Virus record (IMG/VR): IMGVR_UViG_3300020465_000039
Span: 1 to 39,992 of that record
DNA length: 39,992 nucleotides
Reading direction: 5' to 3' (one strand)
DNA from: a virus
Shown here: piece by piece, positions 17,237-27,400 of the stretch
How the letters are laid out: each line of letters begins with the position of its first letter
How positions within the stretch are numbered: the stretch's first letter is position 1
The notes under the pieces: generated by a model
The model's database searches: none
Seen by the model: the letters and a program-made list of their open reading frames with translations, nothing else
What the model was told of the DNA's origin: nothing
Made by a program: the position numbers and the translations under genes

Positions 17237-17774
17237 AATAACTAATTAATGTTGCTACAATAATTATACGTCTTGCTTTCTTTGGTAATTCCATGTAATG
17301 TTTGCCAGTAAAAACAATACATTCATCTTCTACTGGACTATGAGGTAAATGATTCTGAACAAAAGTTCTACCTCCTCCACCGTGATCATCATTTATATAA
17401 CATATAAAATTTGTATGAGGAAAATCATGATCCTTATGAGGAACAGTAAATTGATTTCCTTCTATAGGAAAAGTAGAATTTATAGACATTCTTGTAAAAA
17501 AGAAATCAAGATCTTTATTATTAAACCTAAGAATCTCAGTAACAGATTTTATAGCTAATTCACTTAAAGAAGATCTTTCTTGAGGAATTTTTAGTCCTAC
17601 CTCTGGCCTATTTAATATAATATGACTATAAAATGGATGATTTGAATGACCATCCACATCTTTTAAACCTGTTGTTGATATTGGATTATAGAACCAAGGT
17701 AACTCATGATCTAGAATCTCTTCCTTTAGTTTTTTATAATTTTCAGTTTTTGGATTTTTTAATATATCTAACAT
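17235..17774 (-). CDS. 2-oxoglutarate/Fe(II)-dependent oxygenase (prolyl-hydroxylase-like), copy 2 of the cassette
   Basis: A 179-residue small dioxygenase. The iron-binding facial triad is visible: HxD at H113/D115 (VPHKDHD) and the distal His at 159 (TGKHYM), with Arg168/169 (KKARRI) in the place that binds 2-oxoglutarate. NFICYINDDHGGGG between them is the typical double-stranded beta-helix strand-turn. It would couple 2OG and O2 to hydroxylate an unknown substrate. The length and the single-domain cupin core match small cyanophage 2OG-Fe(II) oxygenases. The start ATG overlaps the end of the carbamoyltransferase gene by 7 nt, so the two are probably translationally coupled, and the next gene downstream encodes a collagen-like fibre. 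Protein hydroxylation of that fibre is an inference; lipopolysaccharide, nucleotide or small-molecule substrates remain possible. Confidence 0.85.
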   Translation of the reverse strand: MLDILKNPKTENYKKLKEEILDHELPWFYNPISTTGLKDVDGHSNHPFYSHIILNRPEVGLKIPQERSSLSELAIKSVTEILRFNNKDLDFFFTRMSINSTFPIEGNQFTVPHKDHDFPHTNFICYINDDHGGGGRTFVQNHLPHSPVEDECIVFTGKHYMELPKKARRIIIVATLISY

Positions 17775-19408
17775 GAAAATAAATAATCCTCAATTACAAC
17801 ATAATCCAATTCAGTTTCTTTCAAAATATTCAAAGCATCATATATTGTAGATAATATTGGATTACCCCTACTATTAAAAGAAGTATTCAATAAAACTGGT
17901 ATATCAGATATTTTAGCATATTCTGTCAATAATTCATAGAAGTGTGAGTGTGATTCTTCTGTCACGGTTTGAAGTCTTGCAGTACCATCAACGTGTGTGA
18001 TGGAAGGTAATGTATCCACCTTAACCTTGACAGCAAAACTCATATACTCCATATTCTCAAAGTCCCTAGACTCAAAGTACTTATGTGCATCTTCCTTTTT
18101 ACAGAAAGGTGCAAAAGGACGATACCATTCTCTAAATTTAACCTTTGCATTTAACGTATCCTTCATTTCAGAAATACTAGGATCACATATAATAGAACGA
18201 TTACCTAAAGCACGAGGTCCAACTTCAGAATCACCATACACCATTCCTATTATATTACCATCTTTAATTAATTTTGCAATATCTTTCTTAGTAACTTTCT
18301 TTGCATCATATTCTGTTATATAATCATCAAGTTTAGATCTATCCATTAATGAAAGTCCTGAGTATGTAATATTCACTCTTTCTTCAGGTTTAGTATAACA
18401 AAATATATGTCCTATAGTTAAACCACCATCATCAGGATTAGGTGGAACATACACTTCTCTATCATATCTTCTTTTAATCTCTTCATTAATTAAAACATTT
18501 AATGCACATCCACCTGTAATAATTAGTGGAATATCAGAAGGTTCTTTAATTGATACCCATCTATTATTCTTCCTATCCCAAGTTTTAACCTCATCATCAT
18601 ATTTTTCTAATTCTCTAAAAAATATATCCTCCATAATTTTTTGGGATGTAGCAGCAATATCATACCCATCCTGTCCTTTATAAATCCAACTATTCTCTAC
18701 ATCTCCACTTCCAGGTATTGTAATAACCTTACCATCTGGAATTTCATCTAATTCATAAAGATCTGAATACCCATGTCTTAGATTTCTATCCATAAATTTA
18801 TAATATACATCATAAACTTCATTATTAACTTCTCCATATCCAGACAATCCCATCATTTTACCAGGATATGAACGTCTACACTTACTATTTTCAATAATTT
18901 CTTTAATTAAACTCCCACACAACCAATAACCTGCACCAAGATTAATTGGAAGTTTATCAACCAATTCTATGGAGTTTCTGTCAGCATTATAAAAATTAAA
19001 ATATTCTTGTTGTCCACCACCATCATAAGAAAGTATCAATGCCTCATCAAATGGAGATTGATAGAAAGCACACGCTGCGTGTGTATAATGATGATTCTCT
19101 AATGTTTTAAACTCTTTACTATTAAAAACTTTTTTAATAGTATTACCTTTAAAACTATCACTATATTGAGATGATATTAGAACACATTCATAATCATTTT
19201 CAATTCCCCAATATTTTTCTGCAATAAGTTGACAATCTCTCAATATCTCTATTCTCAGACCACTATTTGGAGTTTCAGATGCAATCTTATAATGCCTCTT
19301 TTTTATCAATCTTTCTAATTCAATTATATGATACTTACCTGTTTCTCCATTATAAAAAGAGACACTAGAATCATGATTATCATGTATAGCAACTATATTA
19401 CCAACCAT
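17768..19408 (-). CDS. NodU/TobZ-family O-carbamoyltransferase
   Basis: This 546-residue protein is full length for the family and has both lobes. The N-terminal kinase-like (ASKHA) lobe contains NHHYTHAACAFY (metal-binding His near 106, 107 and 110), SYDGGGQ near 127-132 and TGGCALNVLINEEI near 298-311. The C-terminal YrdC-like lobe contains EVGPRALGNRSI (about 395-406), REWYRPFAPF (427-436) and LLNTSFNSRGNP (507-518). In TobZ these lobes make carbamoyl-adenylate from carbamoyl phosphate and ATP and then carbamoylate a hydroxyl of the acceptor. All signature motifs look intact. The ATG at 19408 is preferred over a TTG one codon upstream because it gives a TGATG overlap with the preceding oxygenase gene. 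The acceptor is unknown; sitting between two hydroxylases suggests that they supply the hydroxyl group. Confidence 0.92.
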   Translation of the reverse strand: MVGNIVAIHDNHDSSVSFYNGETGKYHIIELERLIKKRHYKIASETPNSGLRIEILRDCQLIAEKYWGIENDYECVLISSQYSDSFKGNTIKKVFNSKEFKTLENHHYTHAACAFYQSPFDEALILSYDGGGQQEYFNFYNADRNSIELVDKLPINLGAGYWLCGSLIKEIIENSKCRRSYPGKMMGLSGYGEVNNEVYDVYYKFMDRNLRHGYSDLYELDEIPDGKVITIPGSGDVENSWIYKGQDGYDIAATSQKIMEDIFFRELEKYDDEVKTWDRKNNRWVSIKEPSDIPLIITGGCALNVLINEEIKRRYDREVYVPPNPDDGGLTIGHIFCYTKPEERVNITYSGLSLMDRSKLDDYITEYDAKKVTKKDIAKLIKDGNIIGMVYGDSEVGPRALGNRSIICDPSISEMKDTLNAKVKFREWYRPFAPFCKKEDAHKYFESRDFENMEYMSFAVKVKVDTLPSITHVDGTARLQTVTEESHSHFYELLTEYAKISDIPVLLNTSFNSRGNPILSTIYDALNILKETELDYVVIEDYLFSC

Positions 19409-19965
19409 CAATAATAATTAACGTTAAGTACTATTCTTCTCTTTTGATCTGTACAAGTAGTACTAGAATGTTTTAATTTAGGAGAAAATATTGCTATACG
19501 ATTTGCTATACTTTCCACTCTTGTGCCATCTTCAAATCTAGTATATCCATCATTAGTATTTAAATAATATACTGCAATATTATAAGGATCTTTATTAGGA
19601 TTACACTTATTCGGACGATCTTGATGCAATTCTCTTTCCACTATCCTTTCAGTTCTCATTTGCATATTTGCCTTACATCTTAAGAGTGCCTTTACTCCTA
19701 ATTTTGTAAAAATAGGTATAAGATCATCATAAAACGGACTTAGGCACTGATGAGAAGCAAAAAAACTATGAACAAATTGACAATTTGTTATTGTATCTAC
19801 ATCCATCGATGGATTATAACTAGTACTATTTCTAAAATACCAAGGAAATTCTCTTTCTGCTGTTTCTTCTGGTAAATATTCTCTATCTTCAGATTGTTTA
19901 AAAAATATAGATTCTAATTTAATAAACTCTTCATCATCTAAAAAATCATCAATAATTTTAATCAT
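19408..19965 (-). CDS. 2-oxoglutarate/Fe(II)-dependent oxygenase, copy 1 of the cassette
   Basis: A 185-residue single-domain dioxygenase beginning MIKIIDDFLDDEEF, the usual opening of prolyl-4-hydroxylase-like phage enzymes. The facial triad is H114/D116 (ELHQDRP) and H166 (KLKHSS), with Arg176/177 (QKRRIVLN) for 2-oxoglutarate; YNIAVYYLNTNDGYTRFEDG is the core strand pair. It differs clearly in sequence from the second oxygenase (little identity outside the motifs), so the two probably have different substrates or positions of attack. It is the first gene of a three-gene operon (oxygenase, carbamoyltransferase, oxygenase) joined by overlaps, driven by a TGCTATAATA element 19 nt upstream rather than by a late promoter. 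Confidence 0.85.
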   Translation of the reverse strand: MIKIIDDFLDDEEFIKLESIFFKQSEDREYLPEETAEREFPWYFRNSTSYNPSMDVDTITNCQFVHSFFASHQCLSPFYDDLIPIFTKLGVKALLRCKANMQMRTERIVERELHQDRPNKCNPNKDPYNIAVYYLNTNDGYTRFEDGTRVESIANRIAIFSPKLKHSSTTCTDQKRRIVLNVNYY

Positions 19966-19984
19966 TTCAAATTAATCAATAATA

Positions 19985-19994
19985 TATTATAGCA
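19985..19994 (-). promoter_or_regulatory. Extended -10 promoter (TGCTATAATA) of the oxygenase/carbamoyltransferase operon
   Basis: TGCTATAATA on the minus strand in the 35-bp gap 19966-20000, ending 19 nt before the first oxygenase ATG. No -35 is visible. The gap contains no terminator, so read-through from the upstream fibre operon is also possible. Confidence 0.6.
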
Positions 19995-20000
19995 TAAAAA

Positions 20001-20456
20001 TTAAGGATCAGCTGGTCTAGTAGGATATACTACCTTTTGAGGATCAGAAGTATTTGCTGGTAAATCCCGTAGTTGTTGTCTATATGTTTTCCATTCCTCT
20101 AATTTCGACTCATACATACTGCCAGGAAGAACTTTCCAATCAGATTGTTGTAATCTTTTATCTCTATTATATCTTAATATTTTCCAATAATCAATAGTGG
20201 GATGTGATGGTTTAATCCAATCCCCATTATTATAAGTACATCCTATACCAATAGATTCATATTCATATTCTTTTATAATTGTCTGTCCATGTGTTTCCGA
20301 TGCTTCTTCATCATCAACATAAGACATTGTAGTAGAACCAATACCAACAACACTATATCCTGATTCTGGTTGCCAATTTGATGTATTACCATCCCATTGA
20401 ATAATATTAACAACTATGTTATTAGAATCTAGTATAGCGTAAGGTTTAATACTCAT
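20001..20456 (-). CDS. Tail-assembly-chaperone-domain protein following the second collagen-like fibre
   Basis: A 151-residue protein. The N-terminal half (MSIKPYAILDSNNIVVNIIQWDG...) resembles the small N-domain found before Phage_TAC domains. The C-terminal ~65 residues carry YNRDKRLQQSDWKVLPG...EEWKTYRQQLRDLPANT and end YPTRP, the tail-assembly-chaperone signature. It starts 9 bp after the stop of the 985-residue collagen-like gene, with a good GAGGAA ribosome-binding site six bases before the ATG. This arrangement (fibre then chaperone) matches tfa-like pairs, so it probably folds or decorates that fibre. It is paralogous in its C-terminus to the 169-residue protein at 12485-12994. Confidence 0.8.
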   Translation of the reverse strand: MSIKPYAILDSNNIVVNIIQWDGNTSNWQPESGYSVVGIGSTTMSYVDDEEASETHGQTIIKEYEYESIGIGCTYNNGDWIKPSHPTIDYWKILRYNRDKRLQQSDWKVLPGSMYESKLEEWKTYRQQLRDLPANTSDPQKVVYPTRPADP

Positions 20457-20465
20457 AGTTCCTCA

Positions 20466-23423
20466 TTAATAAGTGTATACAATAACTCCACCACCAGCAC
20501 CAGCACCAGCATTATATCTTCCACCACCACCTCCTCCACCAGGAGTAGATCCACCAGATCCTGATCCAGTATGTGTTGCAGATCCATTACCACCACTACC
20601 ACCATAATTAGAACTACCACCAGATCGTGTACCTGAGTTAGCAGGTGCTGTTCCACCACCACCTCCTCCACCATATATGGAAGATCCACCATCAACAGCA
20701 CCGCCACCGCCACCGCCAAATTCTGCATTACCACCATTACTAGGTGAATAATATGTATCACTATCATCATCTGATCCTGTAGCGTACCATGCACCGCCAG
20801 CTCCACCGCCAACTCCACCACCAGCACCACCAAGTTGTCCACCGTTGTCAGCAGACTGGAATACATGACGACCAGCCCATCCTCCTGCTGCTCCTACATT
20901 ACTTCCAAACCATGTATTTCCACCATTACTTCCATTACCATTATCCCCATTATGTCCACCACCTCCACCACCTATAGTAACTGATACACTAGATGGAAGA
21001 TCCTGAGCACGGAAAGTTTTAAAATGATATTCACCACCACCTCCACCACCAGAAGTTTCATGTCCTCCATCATTACCCCAAGTAGCACCTCCACCACCAG
21101 CACCCCAAGCTTCTACCATTACGATAGTAGCACCAGTTGGTTTAGACCAAGTACCGCTTGAGTTAAAAACACTGATTGATTGATTAGCACCACCTGCTTC
21201 ACCTTTTTGTCCTTTTATTGATGATCCTGGTTCACCTTTTACACTACTACCTGGTTCACCTTTTACACTACTACCTGGTTCACCTTTTACTGATATTCCT
21301 GGTTCACCTTTTTGCGAATCTCCAGCTTCACCTTTTATGGCTTCACCTGGTTCACCTTTTACACTACTACCTGGTTCACCTTTTATTGATATTCCTGGTT
21401 CCCCTTTTTGCGAATCTCCAGGTTCACCTTTATCACCATCATCACCTGCTTCACCTTTTTGTCCATCTCCAGGTTCACCTTTTTGTGCGTCTCCAGGTTC
21501 ACCTTTCTCAGATTGACCTGGTTCACCTTTATCACCCTCATCGCCTGGTTCACCTTTTTGTGCATCTCCAGTTGCACCTTTTTGACCTACTCCAGGTTCA
21601 CCCTTATTACCTACTCCAGGTTCACCTTTATTTCCTGTTGCACCTTTATTAGCAGCAGTTCCTGGTTCACCTTTTTGTCCCTCACCTGGTTCACCTTTTA
21701 CACTACTACCTGGTTCACCTTTATCACCTTCATCACCTGGTGCACCTTTTTGTCCTGATCCTGGTTCACCTTTTTGTCCCTCACCTGGTTCACCTTTCTC
21801 AGATTGACCTGGTTCACCTTTATCTCCTGGATCACCCTTATTGGCAGCAGTTCCTGGATCACCTTTTTGACCAGTAGAACCCTTTTCGCCTACACCTACT
21901 TCACCTTTAGTTCCATCATCACCATCATCACCTGGGTCACCTTTATCACCTTTATTAGCAGCAGTTCCTGGTTCGCCTTTTTGTCCTACTCCTGGTTCAC
22001 CTTTATCACCTTCACCTTTATCACCCTCATCACCTTGATCACCCTTATCTCCTTTAGCAGCAGCAGTTCCTGGTTCACCTTTATCGCCTACTCCCTTTTC
22101 TCCTTCATCACCTTTATCTCCTGTTTCACCTTTATCACCTGTATCACCTTTAGCAGCAGCAGTTCCTGGATCACCTTTTTCACCTATTCCCTTTTCTCCT
22201 TGATCACCCTTATCTCCTTTATTTCCTTTGTCACCTTTATTAGCAGCAGTTCCTGGTTCACCTTTATTACCTATTTCACCTTTACCACCCTCACCTTTAT
22301 CTCCTGGATCTCCTTTATCTCCTCTTTCACCCTTAAATTCACCTTTTTGCCCCTTATCTCCTTGTGGTCCTTTAGTTCCAGGCTCTCCTTTATCACCATC
22401 AATACCTTTAGCACCATCTTTACCTTGAAAACCATCCTTTCCTTGATCACCTTTATCTCCAGGAACTGTAGAAGGTTCACCTTTTGGACCTTCTTTACCA
22501 TCAGGTCCAGTTAATCCTTGAGTACCTTTAGGACCTACTTCACCTTTTGGACCTTGAGGTCCAGGATTAATATTACCACCACCAGAATTACATATAACCC
22601 ATTGACCACTATCACCATCTTGATACCAAATCATCAATTCTCCAGTATCATCTTCCCACCATAATTCACCATGAAATGGATTTGTAGGTGCATCTGATGA
22701 AATTGTTGCAGGAACAACTCTAATAGTTGCTACTTCATTATTTGGAAGTGCAGATGCAGTTAAAGGAGCACCAACAAAATCTAACTGAGTAATATTATTA
22801 GCAGTTCCTACAAGAGTTCCTTCATCATAAATGCTTAAAGCACCAGGAACTTTACCACCACCAATAGGAACCCAAAATCTTTGTCCAGGATGACCAGGTA
22901 CAGATATTATTTGATATTGTTCACCAACTGGTGGAGGTGAATTATATTCTCCTGAATATATTGCATTATATGCAGTCTGTCCAAACCATTGATGAGTTGA
23001 AAGATCACTTATAGCACCTTGTCCACCATTAACATTTACTGTAATAGTAGTTGCTGTTACACCAGTAATTGGAAGTTGTTTATTATATGCATAATCAGCA
23101 CTATCATCCGTATTAGCACCTATCTCTCTAGGATATGCTTTCTCTGTTGTAAAATTATCTCCATTATAATTACACTTAAATGTAAGTGCAGCACCTACAA
23201 TTCCAATAGATTCATGTACTTCTAATGTATGTGTACCAATTGTTAATGTTAAATCACCAGATGTTGGATTATATGATGCATCAGTAACATCATGATAGGT
23301 ATTTACAACAGGATCACCTAAATTAGGTTCTGACTGTTCTACATTAAGATACTTATACCTATCTTCTTTTAATTGATCTTGAGGAGTTCTTTGAACTCGG
23401 CCACTTAAATATTTCTTAGACAT
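20466..23423 (-). CDS. Collagen-like tail fibre protein with glycine-rich tip
   Basis: A 985-residue protein in three parts. Residues 1-285 are a globular virion-attachment region; 45-100 (SYNPTSGDLTLTIG...LTFKCNYNGDN...AYPRE) repeat a domain found at the C-terminus of the upstream 328-residue protein. Residues about 286-743 are Gly-X-Y collagen repeats dominated by G-E-P, G-D-K and G-Q-K triplets, with recurring GTAANKG breaks. Residues about 744-985 are a glycine-rich tip (FNSSGTWSKPTGATIVMVEAWGAGGGG..., runs of up to seven Gly). Such tips in T4-type phages bear receptor specificity. Pro and Lys stand almost only at the Y position, where collagen hydroxylases act. It overlaps the upstream gene by 8 nt (ATGTCTAA) and is followed by its chaperone-like partner. 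Confidence 0.85.
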   Translation of the reverse strand: MSKKYLSGRVQRTPQDQLKEDRYKYLNVEQSEPNLGDPVVNTYHDVTDASYNPTSGDLTLTIGTHTLEVHESIGIVGAALTFKCNYNGDNFTTEKAYPREIGANTDDSADYAYNKQLPITGVTATTITVNVNGGQGAISDLSTHQWFGQTAYNAIYSGEYNSPPPVGEQYQIISVPGHPGQRFWVPIGGGKVPGALSIYDEGTLVGTANNITQLDFVGAPLTASALPNNEVATIRVVPATISSDAPTNPFHGELWWEDDTGELMIWYQDGDSGQWVICNSGGGNINPGPQGPKGEVGPKGTQGLTGPDGKEGPKGEPSTVPGDKGDQGKDGFQGKDGAKGIDGDKGEPGTKGPQGDKGQKGEFKGERGDKGDPGDKGEGGKGEIGNKGEPGTAANKGDKGNKGDKGDQGEKGIGEKGDPGTAAAKGDTGDKGETGDKGDEGEKGVGDKGEPGTAAAKGDKGDQGDEGDKGEGDKGEPGVGQKGEPGTAANKGDKGDPGDDGDDGTKGEVGVGEKGSTGQKGDPGTAANKGDPGDKGEPGQSEKGEPGEGQKGEPGSGQKGAPGDEGDKGEPGSSVKGEPGEGQKGEPGTAANKGATGNKGEPGVGNKGEPGVGQKGATGDAQKGEPGDEGDKGEPGQSEKGEPGDAQKGEPGDGQKGEAGDDGDKGEPGDSQKGEPGISIKGEPGSSVKGEPGEAIKGEAGDSQKGEPGISVKGEPGSSVKGEPGSSVKGEPGSSIKGQKGEAGGANQSISVFNSSGTWSKPTGATIVMVEAWGAGGGGATWGNDGGHETSGGGGGGEYHFKTFRAQDLPSSVSVTIGGGGGGHNGDNGNGSNGGNTWFGSNVGAAGGWAGRHVFQSADNGGQLGGAGGGVGGGAGGAWYATGSDDDSDTYYSPSNGGNAEFGGGGGGAVDGGSSIYGGGGGGGTAPANSGTRSGGSSNYGGSGGNGSATHTGSGSGGSTPGGGGGGGRYNAGAGAGGGVIVYTY

Positions 23424-24402
23424 TACTATTTTCTAAGATACTCGCAATAAATTCCATTTGAAGTGGTGCGACCATACCACCTGCATTTGTCTGACCAACT
23501 TGAAGTCTAATTGATTCATTTGCAGTAGCAACAGCGATTTGTGTTGCAGTATCATATATAGGATCTGTATCTCTAGGATAAGAATGTTCTGTATGATTAT
23601 TATCCATAGAGCAAGTAAACACTAAAGAATTAACTGCTATCTTAATAGTATTACCATTTACTAATGAATTAGGTCCTATTTTGATCACCATTTCACCAGT
23701 TGTTGGATTATAATCTGCATACCATATACTAAATTTTGTACCAGCAACGTGACCACTTCCACTTCCATCAACTACTTCAACACATTCTCTAACAGCACGG
23801 ACAAATCTATGAACAGATGGTTTATACGTATGAGCATTTCCACTAGCACTTCCAATATCTGCAGAAAATATAGTTGGACTAGGAATACTATCTACAATAT
23901 ATGATTGTTGTGGATCAGGGAATATATTAGTAGTAATTCCAGAATATGTTGCACAATCAAAATATATTCCACCCATTGTAATTTGATCGGATTTATTAAA
24001 TCCGTGAGGTTCCATTGTAGTAACAGTTGCTATTCCTGTAGGTTCATCGTAAGCAACATCTGTAATAGTACCAACACCACTTTGTATACCTTCAAGAAAT
24101 ACTCTATCAACAACTAAAGGAGTTTTTTCCAATACTATTCTACCATCCACCATTATTAATGCATCATTTGGTGGTATCTCAGCATCTTTTATTACTCTTA
24201 CATCTCTTGTATTTCCCGTACTTCTAGATTCTCTTCTCTGAAAAAAGGTAACTGTTGGATAAGTAGTTCCTACTGCAACATTAGATACTTGAGCATATAA
24301 TAATAGTGAAGAAGTTCCCGTAGGAACTTCATAAATCTTTTGCAATCCTGGTGCAACAGGAACGGCAACATTTATAAACTTATTGACTGGTGCAATTGCC
24401 AT
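23416..24402 (-). CDS. Virion structural protein (fibre connector candidate)
   Basis: This 328-residue protein begins MAIAPVNKFINVAVPVAPGLQKIYEVPTG, an opening I associate with virion structural proteins of marine T4-like phages. Residues about 110-145 carry a GIATVTTMEPHGF..SDQITMGG module, seen also in the giant fibre. Residues 228-281 (WYADYNPTTGEMVIKIG...SLVFTCSMDNN...SYPRDTDP) share a domain with the N-terminal region of the 985-residue fibre. It is beta-rich and has no transmembrane segment. Placement between two fibre genes (1-bp gap upstream, 8-nt overlap downstream) suggests a connector or base protein for the collagen-like fibre. No T4 orthologue is evident by eye. Confidence 0.65.
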   Translation of the reverse strand: MAIAPVNKFINVAVPVAPGLQKIYEVPTGTSSLLLYAQVSNVAVGTTYPTVTFFQRRESRSTGNTRDVRVIKDAEIPPNDALIMVDGRIVLEKTPLVVDRVFLEGIQSGVGTITDVAYDEPTGIATVTTMEPHGFNKSDQITMGGIYFDCATYSGITTNIFPDPQQSYIVDSIPSPTIFSADIGSASGNAHTYKPSVHRFVRAVRECVEVVDGSGSGHVAGTKFSIWYADYNPTTGEMVIKIGPNSLVNGNTIKIAVNSLVFTCSMDNNHTEHSYPRDTDPIYDTATQIAVATANESIRLQVGQTNAGGMVAPLQMEFIASILENSNV

Positions 24403-24403
24403 A

Positions 24404-27400
24404 TTATCTCAACGCTAGAATTAATGGTGTTAATTGTGCTTGTATTGCTCTATTGAAATCCCTTCCTCGTATTGTAGACGTTGTTTGATCAATTGTCAAA
24501 CCGTCACCAATTCTAAAGTTACCTTTTTGATCCGTACTTGTGAAGGGAACTTGACCACCATTAATGGCAACAACTTCATTTTCTGGTATTGGATCTCCAG
24601 CCTGGAATGGGTTAGCTGTATTTATATCTGTACCTGCACCTATGTATTCAAATGAATGTGAGCTGGTTATGATTCTACTCAATCTAACCATTTCCATTTT
24701 TACACCTGCTTTAACAGCATATGGAATAAATTGATCAAATGTTACTGTGGTTTTACCAGCATCATTACCACTTGTAGCAGTTTCTGTTGCTTCATTAACC
24801 GTATATAAAATTGGGTCCATATCTGCAGTTAATTGTGCAGAACCACCACCAGAAACAGTAAGCGATATAGTTTGTGTTGGTAAGAAGTTTCTACCACTAG
24901 CAATTACATCAACAGATATAATCTTTCCATCTTCACTTATATTAGGAGAAAACTCAGCAAATATTGATTCTGGTCCTAAAGGTAAAGTAGCAGTAATAAG
25001 TGGTGGTGCAGAAGCACTATAATCACCAGCATTACCACCATCAACAACAGTAACTCCCCTTATTAATTGCATAGGTTCAGTTATTGAATCTGTTGAGATA
25101 GTATCATTATAATCATTCATATCAAGATGGAAATATGCTGCTTGACCATCAAATGGAGTTCTATATCTATTTAAAATATCCTTACAATCAATCAATTTAA
25201 CCTTATCAGATTCACCACCAATTGCTTCTTCAGTAGTAGCATCAAACTCAACAACACCTGTACCATTAGCAACTAATCCAAAATTACCAAATGAGGAGTT
25301 AGAGTTTGTTAAATCACATTGACCACCGTGTGTACATCCAATACCAATATCACATCCAATAGTAAATATAGAAACTAACTGAGCATAAGCATTATTATGA
25401 ATAGAAACACCAATACCTGCTTCGTTATATTGAGTAAATGCATCACATACCATACTCTTTAAATCTTGACCTAGATTATTAGTTCCAAAATGAGAAGCAT
25501 CAGCATGATGACCATTGATTCTCATTCCAATACTCTTAGTCATAAAGTTAGTACAGTTTCTAATATATGGAGACTTCCACCTACCTTTAGGTCCTTCATC
25601 TGCAGGTCCAGCATCCATAAACCCAGTTGCAGGAGCAGCAGAAACTCCAGCATCAATATATGGTTGTGTTGGTGGGAAAGCAACTGCAGCACAATCAATA
25701 CATTCTGTTGCTACACCGTTTGTACCATGAAAACTTAAATTCTGTATTAAACAACCAACTCTAACATAGAAAATATCATCATTAACATTTTGAGGGATAA
25801 TACTAACCAGTCTAATATCTTCTCCAGAAACAGTAACATCTCTTCTTAGTCCAATAGGATTATTCTCAGTATAAACACCAGAACGAACCTTAATAGTATC
25901 ACCCTCTTGTGCTACTTCAGCTGCAGCACCTATAGTTGCTTTAGCATCGCCTTCTAATAATCCAGTATTACTATCATCACCATCTCTAGTAACATAAATG
26001 ATATTTGTAGTTTCTACACCTGATGGTCTCCATTTTACGCCATTATTAATAGCAGCTAATCTATAATCATTTTTAGCACGATTACCATCAAATCCAGTTA
26101 CATTTAACTTATCAATTATTTGATTTTCTAATTCTAATGTACCAATTAGTTTTGTATTTTCCCCAACATTTAAGTTCTTTGAAATTCCAGTACCACCTTC
26201 AACAATTAAAGCACCTGTATTTTCGTTAGTAGATTGAGTATCTGATTCAATCTTAGTATCATCACCAATAAAAACTTTCTTTACAACACCAAGTCCACCA
26301 TCTATCTGAACAGATGCATTTGTAGTGCTAGTTGCCTCAGTAGTATCATTAAATGTAGTTAATCCATCAACATCTAGTTTACTATCTAAAAAAGTATCAC
26401 CAGTTACATCAAGTCTTTGCTTTAATAAAGTGTCACCATCTACTGTAAGTTTAGAATGAAGATCTGTATCACCATCTACATCTAGGGTCTGATTAAGAGT
26501 TGTATCACCATCAACATCTAACTTAGCATTTAAATCTGTATCACCATCTACCTCTAATTTAGAGTCAAACTTAACATCTCCAGTAGCATGGAGTGTACCT
26601 GTTATATCTAATTGATATGAAGGATTGCTATTATTAATACCAACCTTGGTCATCCTATAGATGTCATTACCACTATGACCCCAGAAATCCTGAGTTTGAA
26701 TCCTTGCAATAGCAGTTGGATTATCTGGATCAGGTATTGGTAGTACATTATCTACTCCAGTACCTTGACTGTTTATTTGAGTAAAGTTTAACCACTGGAA
26801 TAATTGTGCAGTACCACCTAAAGGTAAATCAACACCTTCATCCTGAACATACATTCCATCCAAAGAAATTGGAGATGCTTGTACCCACCTGACTCCTCTA
26901 AGATCTCGGTTTAGATAATATCCATTTAATCCTGGAGAATCCGCAGAGTCAATAATATTTCGATCAATCTTGACCGTTCCCTCTACATTTAATTTTATAT
27001 CACCTTCATTAACTGCATCATAACCAGGTATTTGATCAGGGAACGTACTTCCAATTCCTACAGCACCAGATTCTGTAACTACAAACGTTTCTTCTGCAGC
27101 ATTAACTTGGAATATCTGCCACGGATTTGTAGTACCAATACCTACTGATGTTATCCCTGAATCAGGATTTTCTGTAAAAACTACCGATTTCTCTCTTACA
27201 CCTACCTGCAATTTACCTTCAGGCATGGTTGTTCCTATACCAACCCTACACGGATCTATACTAACAGTTAAACATTGATTTCCAACTTGGAATTTTTCAG
27301 TAGGTTGAGTAGTCCCTATACCAACTGAACCTTCTTCAGTAACTACAAAGGAAGTGTTAGTATTTTCTCCTATTTCACCTACCTGGAACCTTGCATCAGG

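Noticed and set aside
19409-19411. TTG start for the carbamoyltransferase one codon upstream
   Set aside because: The ATG at 19408 gives the usual TGATG coupling with the previous gene and the normal family N-terminus.
20453-20866. Overlapping Val-rich frame at the 3' end of the 985-residue gene
   Set aside because: A frame-shifted shadow of glycine codons; low complexity and entirely inside the real gene.
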